A DNA stretch of 64,000 nt, taken from Branchiostoma floridae (Eukaryota; Chordata; Leptocardii; Amphioxiformes; Branchiostomatidae). The stretch is taken from NCBI RefSeq assembly GCF_000003815.2, contig NC_049986.1, forward strand, positions 17,677,192-17,741,191. Reading direction: 5' to 3'. Positions 43,801 to 55,800 of the stretch are shown in pieces. The notes under the pieces were generated by a model, which saw only the letters and a program-made list of their open reading frames with translations, searched no databases and was not told the origin of the DNA. Numbering within the stretch: the stretch's first letter is position 1; each line of letters opens with the position of its first letter. Made by a program: the position numbers and the translations under genes.

Positions 43801-46800
43801 GGACAATAGGGCTAGTGGACTTGTTTATCCCTGGGACCCATTTCTCAGCTAACCAACATCTATTGCAACACAGTCATTCCTCAGCATGACATCTGGAGCT
43901 GCATAGTTCAAGTTTCTGAACCTTTATTCAGCCTGCCAGAGAGATTTAATTGTTGTAAGGGTTAGTTTTGACTTGAAGGATCCTACACTCTTTATACTAC
44001 AATTACAAATACTTGTATCGTGAATGAACTATTGTTTTCTTAGCTTGTCTATGTTTCTTATTGTCTTATGCCCTTTCTAATCTAGTTCAAATGCAACCTT
44101 TTCATACATCTTCAGTTCTGCACTTTTGTCTAATAAACTGAAAGGGTTGCAAAGCTGTATGGGTAAGGGGGTTAAGTCTGCCATCTCTGATGGCCTTGAT
44201 TCTGTCGATTGCAGATTGGCAGCTGTAGCAGTGTGTATTCCCCCGAGAGTTGTATTAAAAAAAACACAATTTGGAAGGGTTGCAGAGCTGTATGGGTAAG
44301 GGGCTGAAGCCTGCCCATCACTGATTACCTTGATTTTGTTCATTGCAGATTGGCAACCGCAGCAGTGTGTATTCCCCCGAGAGTTGCGTGAGGAAAACCG
44401 GGTCGTACATCTACGAAGAGTTCATGCCCACGGACGGCACGGACGTGAAGGTATACACGGTGGGACCGGAGTACGCTCACGCCGAGGCACGCAAGTCACC
44501 GGCGCTGGATGGGAAGGTTGAACGGGACAGCGAGGGGAAGGAGGTCCGCTATCCCGTCATCCTCAACAACCGGGAGAAACTCATCGCAAAGAAAGTCTGT
44601 CTCGCATTCCAGGTAAGGGAGTGAACAATTGGTTTTGGTTTGGCTTTCTGTGTATGGGTGCTGTGCCTGGTGTTAAACATGCTATCCTCATGCTGTCTTT
44701 AGTGACAAGGCTACTGTCCATGGTGCTGAACATGCTATTCTCATGCTAGGAATGCTGTCCCTAGTGACATGGGTGTTGTCCCTAGTGCTGAAAAGCTATC
44801 CACATGCTGAGAATGCTGCCTCTAGTTCTAAGGGTGCTGTCCCTGGTGCTGAACATGCTATCCTCATACTTAAGAGTGCTGTATGTAGTGCTATGGATGC
44901 TGCCCCTAGTACTGAACTTGCTATTCCCATGCTGACAGTGCTATCTGTATTGCTAAGGGTGCTGTCCCTAGTGGTGACATGCTATCCCCATGCTGAGGAT
45001 GCTGTCTCTAGTTCTAAGGGTGCTGTCCCTGGTGCTGAACATGCTGTCCTCATACTGAGAATGCTGTCTGTAGTGACGTGGGTGCTGTCCCTAGTGCTGA
45101 AAATGCAATCATCGTGATGAAAATGCTATCTTCATGTTAATGATAATGTCTCAGTCTATGATTTGTAGTTTGTAATTAACTTCCTGAAGATTTATTGAAC
45201 TCTTGTCTGATTTTGCAGCAAACAGTGTGTGGCTTTGACTTGTTACGAGCCAATGGGAAATCCTATGTGTGTGACGTGAACGGATTCAGCTTCGTGAAGA
45301 ACTCCATGAAGTACTACGACGACTGTGCCAAGATACTAGGGTCAGAAAATCTTCATGTTAATAACTACATTGTATTGTTTTCAAAATTTGTTTTTAGAAA
45401 GAAAATTAGCAGCACTTCATGGTACTATTGCTGAGTCAAATCTAAAAGAAATGAGATGAATCAATCCTGTTTTCTCTGAATATTGTCATGTGTCAATGTA
45501 ATAAGGTTTATTCATGTACTAAGTACTATGCAAAGAAATGACAGAAAATTGACTTCAAACATTACTTCAAACAAACATTACAATCTCACATGGAGTACCT
45601 TTAATGTGGGTTTTCTAACCCTTTCTTTTCCTACTCTTTTTGTCAGGAACATGATCATGAAGGCACTGGCTCCACGCCTCTCCATTCCCTGGTCAATACC
45701 ACTGGAGGAGGAGGACATACCCATCGTACCAACCACCAGCGGAACCATGTAAGCAAGCTTATTCAATATTTCTTTGAAAGGATTTTGAAAATTGTACCAG
45801 TCACCAGTGGAACCATGTAAGCAATATTAGTTAATATTTCTAGTTTTCAGCAGTTCTTACAACATGATGACCTTTTTGAAAGATATTGAGAATTGTAGCA
45901 ATCACTAGTAGAACCGTGTAAGCAATACTATTGAGTATATATCTTCTTTTTGGATTGTATAACCATCTCAACCAAGGTATTTTAAAGATTATACATAATG
46001 TATACTCTAGGTACAGTATTGGCACACAGCAGAAAAGATGTATGCTACTTTGTGCAGAAAAAGTTAGCGTTTTTTTCACGTCAAATAATCACTTATATTC
46101 ACCTTAAAAAAGATTGAATGTCTTTTTCTTTTTTCATTTTAATTTTAATATTCTTTGATAGATCTACAAATCAATTACTGATTGACTGATTGATATTTCA
46201 GGATGGAGCTACGTTGTGTGATCGGGGTGATAAGACACGGTGATCGCACACCCAAACAGAAGATGAAGATGGAAGTCAGACACCCCAAGTAAGTGATGGG
46301 CTCAAGATGTCTCAAATTATGAAAAAATGTGTTTCAGAGACAGACAGGAATTTCATTTACGTGTTTTGCATGTTGCAATGTTGTCAAATGTGGAATGATT
46401 CACAATTGTTTTGTTGTTGTTGTTTCTTTTTTAATTAAGTGGCAATATAAAAAAGGGAATCAGTGACAAGTTGCAATTTTAACAGACTTGACCCCCCCCC
46501 GTATTGGTTATTTGACAAAATACATGTACAGACCTCACAGTTCTCGCCATATCTTCCTAGTTTCCTCTAAAAGTGCAACGTACTACATTGTATGTATTTA
46601 CTACTTTTTTCTTCCACGCAGATTCTTTGACGTCTTTCGGAAGTATGGAGGTTTAAAAAGGGGAAACTCAAGTTGAAGCGCCCCCAACAGCTACAGGTTG
46701 GAAATGCATTCCTCAACATTTTGTAAATTAGAAATTATGCTTATTTTGCAAAAGAAAAGCTCAAACCATTATATATGCAGTTCCCAGTTGATGAAGGGGT

Positions 46801-49800
46801 AAGCCAAGAAAATGTTGATAGCAAAACTTGGACCATTTCAGTACTGTAAATGCAGAAATGTTCGAGGTGGATTCATGTTTAACGGTTTTCTCGGTGACCA
46901 CTTCACAGGGAACTTAAAACCACCGCAAACATTTTTCTACTATGGTATTAGACTGCAGTCTATGGTGTTACAGCGAAAAGTCCTTTTTCCTGCTACCGCA
47001 AAATTAAATCCCCACAAACTTAAATGCATTTACAGTATCTTGAAGTCAGGTACACGTTCATGATTAGTTGGAATTGAAGCGAAGCACTACAGTAACTATG
47101 TTTTGATTGACAATCTTGTTTTCACTTTCCTTCTACAGGAAATTCTGGATGTGGCCCGTTATTTGCTACATGAGATTGAAAATCCTACGTCTGATCCAGA
47201 GATCGAGGAAAAGAAGTCCAAACTGGAACAACTGAAAAGTGTACTAGAGATGTAAGTGTGATGGTGTAACTAAGTCTGTCTATTTATTGTGATGCCTCAG
47301 GACCAATGTAAAATTGCTTTTGTAAAATTGATCAAAATTTGCACTTCCAAGAAATTGTGTTTTTATCTATGCCTTCAAAGATTATAGATTTAGAAAAAAA
47401 ATTGCAGATAATTTATTATCTATGAGACTGAGTTTATATTTTCTTCAAGCTGTCTGCCTTTGATTTGTTACCATGATTTCTTTGCGACACATTTCAGCCT
47501 TGCTACCTGTCCGTCATCTCAACATTACCTCTCATTTCTCAACGCAGAGTTGAAAAATCTTTCTATTGTTTTTCATAATGTCATTCATATGCAGGGGTTT
47601 CTCCAGGTTTTTGCGACGACCATTTATAAGATGTGAAAGAGATGTTTGACATAAGAGACAGATTTTGAAGAGACTTGTAAAGATTGTTTTACAGATACAC
47701 ATGTGACGCTAGTTCACCTTTATCCGTAGGGTAATCTACATTCGTTGTTTTTGAAAACAACGTACTTAGGGATATCACGTCAACTGGTGGTTTCAAACTG
47801 CATTATTTTGAAAGAATGGCAATTTGTAACCACCGTCCATCGATTTTATATCCCTAAACACCCTGTTTTTCACAAACAACGGATAAAGGTTACACCGCGG
47901 ATAAAGGTGAACAAACACTATTTCTAGTGGCCCTGAGAACCTGGAGATCTCCCTGTGCTTTGTGTACTATTAATCCTCTGTTGTTCTGTTCTGTGGTGTG
48001 ACTATTTCATGTGTGTCTCTACATCCTCTAGCTATTTCCTCAGTGATAACAAGTATGCCGCAGCAACAAGGTGTGGTTGTAGTGGACTATGGGAGCTTGT
48101 GGGGAAGAAAACAAAATGGGCAAAATAGCTCCCTCTGGCAAAGTTTGAAAAATTGCAGCCTGAGCTTCATCTTTGCATCCGTAGTGTATGCCGTGATACT
48201 TGGACCTGCTGATTTTCCTAGGAGGGATACAAACAAATCCTCAGTTTTTCTTACATAGATGTTTGCTTCAGACATCAATTAAGTGATTCTGAGCCTCAAG
48301 AAGACATTTTTAAGTCAAGAGCAGAAAGAAGGAGCAGGCAAAAGAAACTTTGCAAAATCAACAGTAGATTTCTCAATCTCCCATGCTTTAAAAATCTTTT
48401 TTTTTCTGGTACAGTCATCATAGCATCAGGCTTCTGCAAACTGGTATAGGATGTTTTGAGATAGGATGTCTTAAACTCTTCCCCAAGTCTTTTCAAAATG
48501 AAGTTGTTTGAATGCAATCAAATGTTTTCTACCAACCGTACAGCTCAATAACTTGTAATCAGTAACAAACTGCTATACAGTACTCCTTGCTGCATGGTTT
48601 TGTTCTGGTAAGAACACAGTCCCAAACTGAGTTTATATCCCCCTTGTCTTGGCTGATGACTTATGTTTACTTCCTGATCCAAATGTTGTCCCGAATACAG
48701 CATCTGGACAACTCACCAAAACATTGATTGGCACGTCAAATACTTGTAAATGTATGTTGATGAAGGTTAGACATACAGGTAAACAATTTCAAGTGACATC
48801 CATCTCTTTTTCAGCAAAGCTCTTCTACAGTCACTCAAAATGCCCATAAGTAATCTTTGTATCTCATCCAGTTGTAGAGATTTGTCTTTTTTACGTTTTT
48901 GGCATGTTAAAATAAAGAACCCTACATTCCAATAACTTCCCAACCTGATGAACCTTTTCATGGCTGTCCAAGTCTTGTCTCTGTTGTTGGCATCACCCTC
49001 TAGTCTGTCCTCTGAGCCTCTCCACTTCTTGGCTTCTCACTTACGAGTCTTCTTGGCTTTCTGTCCTTGTCTCCCTTGTTTTTACCAAAAGGGGCCCGTC
49101 AGAGCCATTGATGAGTTCAGTATTATTCCCGGAACAAGCCAGGTTTGCCTTCCCAATGTTCCAAACTCCACCTTCCTGCATGGCAAACCTTGTTAGTCAC
49201 TGTCGTCTATCACATTTGCATTTCTCTTCTTCAGTTCCATGGTTTGTACAATTAACGAAGAAGAAGAAAAAACTACATTTGGAAGCCCCAAATTTGTTTC
49301 AAGGGCAGGTCAAATTAGTAGCCTTTTCTCTTTGTCCAGTCAGGAAAAACACTAACACAGGGATTGGAAGTGAACATTTTAGCGTACACACTTGTATGCG
49401 TGTACACTATAATGTATTCATATTTGGTGATACATACTTCATACAATTTACAAAACACTCATTTCTTGTGAAGTATCAAAAAATAAAGAAAAATTAATGA
49501 CATGTGCTCTTTGGCTCTTTTTTTCATGTCTTCCAAATTACTATAAATTAAGGACAAACTGAAGAAAACTCAGCTCGTTGGTAATACAAACCTGGAATAA
49601 CTGTTTCACAAACTTGTCTTGTATCCCTCTTGCTGAAGCAGGCGCAGGTATCCCAAAACAGTCGAACGGTTTCTCTTTAGGTACAGTGTACTGCTGGGTT
49701 TTGTTTCTGGTACTGGTAGAGTCATGCCGCCAGAAAAGTGCTTCATTGTTTTATCATAGTTATTCGACTGGTTGTGACGAGTACTTCTTGGCTTGTACTT

Positions 49801-52800
49801 CTGCGCCTGACTTTGCTAGATGTTTGAATTTGCATCACTTTCCTAAAAGCACATTAACGTGAATGAACCCGAGTTGACTGACAGTATGCATCTGTTTCTT
49901 TGTGTCACTGGTTGTACATGCATCTTGCTCATTTTCTTTGTAAGCAAACATGTTTTTTTTTTAATGAGTTCAAATGTTGTTTGGCCTGGTGGAATGGTAG
50001 AATAGAGCTATAACTAGACTGTTTTCTTGAATGCTATAATGTATTGTTTGTTCCTTATTACCCCCACTAAGTGGCTGCTATGTTCCCTCAAGATACACCA
50101 ATGATTTAAAGAATTCTAAGATTAAAACTTGTCTTTCTGATCCTCCTTTCTTAAATCTCAGAAAAGCAGATGACACCTTCAGGCTTGCAGAAGCTACATT
50201 GGTGCTGTTTTAGACTTGATAGATGCTCATAGCAGCCACACAAGGGGAGGAAACTGGGCAGAGATATATGTACACATACTCAGGGATAAACATGTCCACT
50301 AGCCCTATTGTCCAGGGCAAGTGAAAGTGCTGTTCGTGCAAGTGCAGTGGCTCTAAAGCAGTGGCATCACAAAAGACTTTCATTCACTGACAGTCAGTCA
50401 GTCAGTCCTTCAGTAACATTTGCCAGGAGGGTTGTGACATTAGGTCCAGTACCTACTTTTCAGGTGTACCTAAAACTACATGTTAATGAGAAAATGACTC
50501 TTCTAGTTCTGAGTGTGAAATATACATTCATCAAGTAGTTCCCGTACATATATCTCTGACCAGCCGCAGGTCCATGTAGTTAAGCTGTGAAACAGAGATG
50601 CTGAGGATTGTAACCTGTGTTGTTCAGGTACGGGCACTTCTCTGGTATCAACCGGAAGGTCCAGCTGAAGTACCAGCCCCAGGGCTTCAAGAAGCAGTCC
50701 AGCAGTGAAGATGGGGGTAAGTCTCGGGTTAGAGACCTGGTTATTGGGGGAGGGGGGTCGTGAACATAGACAGGTTCTTCTTAACTGCCAATCTATCTGT
50801 CACCTTCCTCAGGGCTTTAAAGTTTAATGATCATGACTGGATCTACAGTCAAGCCCGTACTAGTGACCACATCTACATGTAGGTGAGGACCACCTGGCTA
50901 ATGTGGTCATGTAGATGGTTTATCCATTGCACACAGGCTTTAAGAATCCTATCTACAGTGCTCACCTGTCCACTTTGAACAGTTTTCATCCGTCCCCTGA
51001 GTGGCCTTCCTGGTCAGTTTTTGTTGTACTTTGCCACTTAACTGTATGGATGATGGTAGCAGACAGATTACCAAACACTGGCAGGTAGGAAGAACTAGGC
51101 TATGTTAAGAAAGCGCTATAATCTACTAACCGGGCCTGATAAAACTACTCAGTACTGTTTTTTTTTGTTATTATTTCACGATACTTCTGAATGTATACAT
51201 AATTTTTTTTTCATAGTACCAACAAGCACTAGTAGGGGCTTTAGTTTACTGAACCTAACCACGGTAAAGCTATTATAATAGCACTCTACATTTAATGTGC
51301 ATGGGAGTTCAAAAAGGTTCTTTAACATGATCTCACACGAATGTTTGTTATTGTACTTTGTACACAGATTTTTCCCTAACATGGTCTCACATATATGTTT
51401 GCAGTAAATTGTCCCCTAACATTGTCTCACACGTATGTTTACATACAGGTCAGGAGGCAGAGAAGCAGGGATCGTTAGGTCAGACTTTGTCCCTTTGACC
51501 TTGCTCTTTTTGTGCCGTGCTGCTGCTTTGGCAAGTTTTTACCAAGGACTGCTAACTGCTGCCAGCTAACCCATTAAAAAGCTTTGCTTAAAGCTTACAA
51601 TTGGAAAAGGAAAAGCTGCAGTTCTCCCTTGGTGTAAAGCTAGCTTATTATATATCATCTTAATTTTTGCTTTTATTTCCGTCTCTTTACAGGTGTTGTT
51701 TCCATTAACCCAACTTATCCACATCTGCTTTTTACTGGTAGTTCATACTTTAGTTCAGAGTTCTAGCCAGCATCTATCCTTCCATCCTTGACAGACAAAA
51801 ATCGGCTTATAAAGATATTAAACAAATGAAATTTTGCAAAGATCTCCAGAAATTCAGCACAGATGCCATTGAACCAAGCTGAGTCAACTCTACCAGCACC
51901 TTTTGCCCCTCAAAATGCAGGAAATAGTTTCTCATAGGGTCTTTGATTTCAAAATTTTCCGGGACTCCTCTAGGACCATCGCATGGAAGCCTCGAACGCT
52001 CAACAGAATTTCTGTTAAAAATCCAGGAGATGGGAAAAAAATCAGGCTGGCTAGAACACTGGTTTAGTTCATTGTTACTGTGATGTAGGGTTAGTTTAAG
52101 GTCTAATTTTGCCTTACCCTTTTCTATCCCGCAAACACATTTGTGTGCCCGTGATGTAGATGGCTGTATGCTCCCTGCCTTATTTCTGTACAAGTGCTGT
52201 CTTAAGCCACACCAATTGATTTCCCAGATTCTAAGACATTTTAAAGTAAAAACTAAGAAAGGGACAACATGATAACATAAGGACTGGGAAGAAAATTTGC
52301 TTTTTAACTGTAATCATTCCCTGGAACTGTTTTTGTAGCAAGGTACAGGCTTTTTCTTCAGATGCCAATTTCATGTTGATATGCCTGTTCAGTATTGCAG
52401 TCCAACTTTTCTATAGTGAGCACTCAAGAGACTAGATGAAAAATGATAAGGGAATTTACTAGTAGACAGTGTTTAATGCTTGGATCAATTAGAAAATAAT
52501 CTAGGACTGTCCAAGCATAAGGAGCACTACAAAAAAGAAGCCAAGTGGTCTTTAAGCAGAGGTGGGCTCTGGTTTGACTGTTAGTATTAGATTGATACAC
52601 TCAAACCAGTAGCCTCTGCACGGGTACTCATCTCTATTTAAAGACCACCTGGCCTCTCTTTTGTGGTGCCCCTTGTACAGTTCAACATTATCAAGTCTGA
52701 GAACCTACAAACAAAAATTGGTGTGGCCATAGGACCCATCTTTTTGTCTAAGGCACAGTTCATCAACACTTTCACACAGACTATTTCTTGTCCCTCCCAG

Positions 52801-55800
52801 AGCCCTCCACTGAGCCGTCTATCCTACTCATCCTGAAGTGGGGAGGGGAGCTGACTCCCGCCGGCCGGGTCCAGGCCGAGGAGCTGGGCAGGGCCTTCAG
52901 GTGCATGTACCCAGGAGGACAGGGTAAGGAGTTGTATGGGTCACTGTGTGGGTCATTGTGTGATGACATGGGTGTGCAATACATGACTGTATGTATGTGC
53001 CAGTGGGCAGGGCCTTCAGGTGTATGTACCCAGGAGGACAGGGTAAGGAGTTGTGTGGGTCGCTGTGTGGGAACGTGGGTGTATGGGTGGGTCAGTGGGC
53101 TTTCAGGTGCATGTATCCAGGAGGACAGGGTAAGTAGTTGTGTGGGTCGCTGTGTGGGAATGTGGGTGTATGGGTGGGTTGGTAGGCAGGGCCTTCAGGT
53201 GCATATACCCAGGAGGACAGGGTAAGTAGTTGTGTGGGTCGCTGTGTGGAAACGTGGGTGTATGGGTGGGTCAGTTGGCAGGGCCTATAGGTACATGTAC
53301 CCAGGCGGACAGGGTAAGGAGTTGTATGGGTCACTGTGTGGGTCATTGTGTGGAGACATGGGTGTGCAATACATGACTGTATGTATGTGCCAGTGGGCAG
53401 GGCCTTCAGGTGTATGTACCCAGGAGGACAGGGTAAGGAGTTGTGTGGGTCGCTGTGTGCGAACGTGGGTGTATGGATGGGTCAGTGGGCTTTCAGGTGC
53501 ATGTACCCAGGAGGACAGGGTAAGTAGTTGTGTGGGTCGCTGTGTGGTAACGTGGGTGTATGGGTGGGTTGGTGGGCAGGGCCTTCAGGTGCATGTACCC
53601 AGGAGGACAGGGTAAGGAGTTGTATGGGTCACTGTGTGGGAACGTGGGTGTATGGATGGGTCAGTGGGCTTTCAGGTGAATGTACCCAGGTGGACAGGGT
53701 AAGTAGTTGTGTGGGCCGCTGTGTGGGCACGTGGGTGTAGGATGGGTTAGTGGGCTGGGCTTTCAGGTGCATGTACCCAGGAGGACAGGGTAAGGAGTTG
53801 TTGTGTGGGTCATTGTGTGGAGACATGGGCGCATGGTTTGGAATGGGTCAGCAAAATTGCCAAGCAATATTGTTTGTTAAACCCTGTTCCTCCTGCCTAA
53901 GTTGATATTGTCAATGACCAATAGAAAGTTGGTAGCCACTGCCTACTTCAGTGTAGTTAAGGTGAAAAATGGCACTTCCAGTANNNNNNNNNNNNNNNNN
54001 NNNNNNNNNNNNNNNNNNNNNNNNNNNNNNNNNNNNNNNNNNNNNNNNNNNNNNNNNNNNNNNNNNNNNNNNNNNNNNNNNNNTCACAGCACCTACAGAC
54101 ATGACCTCAAGATCTATGCTTCTGACGAGGGCCGTGTACAGATGACTGCTGCTGCTTTGCCAAGGTTTGTGGCATATACCTAATAAGGCTAAAATACCAC
54201 CTGCAAGTGCAGGTTTGTGTAGGTAAAATTGGATCTGTATGCCAGGTATTTCTGATGTCCCAATGCTGGGACTACTTATTTGTTTGCTGTGAACCTGTGA
54301 CTTTTCCTAAGAACTTATTTGCATGAGTCTTGAGCCAGCAGTTACTACGGAGGATGGTACTCAGGCTTGCATACTACAGGGCCTGGTATGTCTTGTTCCC
54401 GGTGTTCTCAGATGTGACTGAGTTGCTCCGGTTCCCAGTGATCTCAGTTGTGACAGGGCTGTTCTTGTTCCCAGGGTCTGCTTGCCCTGGAGGGTGAGTT
54501 GACGCCGATCCTGGTGCAGATGGTGAAGAGTGCGAACATGAACGGCCTGCTGGACAACGACAGCGAGTTCATCAACTATCACCAGTGCAGGTGGGTTAAG
54601 TACCAGGCATTCACACAGATTCATGCACGGGTTAAAGCCTACCCAGAAAAGTTGTAACTATGGTGGCATCAGTGGTGAATTGGCAGGGTTCGAATCCCCT
54701 AACATGCTGCTTTACATCAATTTCACTTCACTCAGGTGAAAATGAATAGTACTTAGCTTTGGTTAAGGGCAGTTTTTGTACAGAATGTTAATCGGAGGTG
54801 CTGTGTTTGAGTTCGAGCATGTTGAACAATCCACCACACTTGCATAGGGAAAAGGGTAGGGGCGAGAGTGTATAAAATAAACTTGTTGTTTTATGCCGTA
54901 AGTTGGTTTACAAATTACCATTGCAAATTTTTTTCTGTGTCAAGCTTTATTTTCTTTTTGCATCCAGGAAAGCTTTAGCTGTGGTATTTTTAAAATGGAG
55001 ACATGTAAATAATGAAAGTGGAAGATGTAGAGAAAACTGAATGGCCCATCATAGGCTTTCATAGATGTACTCGGAAGAACTCACTCCCCAGTACAAGGAT
55101 ATCCTAGTGCAAGGATAATGATCATGACTTGATGTATTTTCCACCAGGGTTAAATCCCGTCTACACGAAATCATGCGTGAGAACAGGGACTTTGATGCGG
55201 AGACAATCCCCAAGGTAAGGCAACGGTGTGGGATTATCCACAGTATTGATATATTTTCCACTGTATATATCTTAATCTTAGACTCTATGGTTTCAGGTAC
55301 TACCCAGTACCCACTCATACAACATACATGTATTGTGTAATCTCTGTATGTGTGGCACTTGCCTGTAGCTTCCACCAAGGATTTTTGTCCGTCATGGTTG
55401 ACGGATTGGTTTTAAAATTTTTCCGTCACACGCAGCAAATTTCTGTCAATTGACGGAAAAACGGACGCTGGCTAGAGCCCTGATACTCAGTCACAAAATA
55501 GATTAACAAGCATATTTTACGATCTTACCTACCTGGAAGGAGTTTAACTTTTCTTAAACCATTCCAGCTGGCGCCCACCCAGAGCACGTCCCTGGTGAAC
55601 TCCATCCAACTGATAAAGAACCCGGTGACGATGTGTCACCAGGTGTACCAGCTGGTACAGTCCCTCACCACACAGATCAGACAGAGGATGGAGGACACCA
55701 AGTACAAGAGTAAGCCTGGGCAACTTTTACTATGTACAAAAATGTATACTGTAAATGCATTTAAATTCATGGGGATTTAATTTTGCGGTAGCGGTAAAAA

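Noticed and set aside
44743..45117. 124-codon frame with [12 protein letters not shown] repeats
   Set aside because: Product of a degenerate intronic minisatellite between two well-supported PPIP5K exons.
52788..53826. Repetitive protein with CMYPGGQG motifs
   Set aside because: Only the first block is a real exon; the rest is exon-derived minisatellite in the intron.
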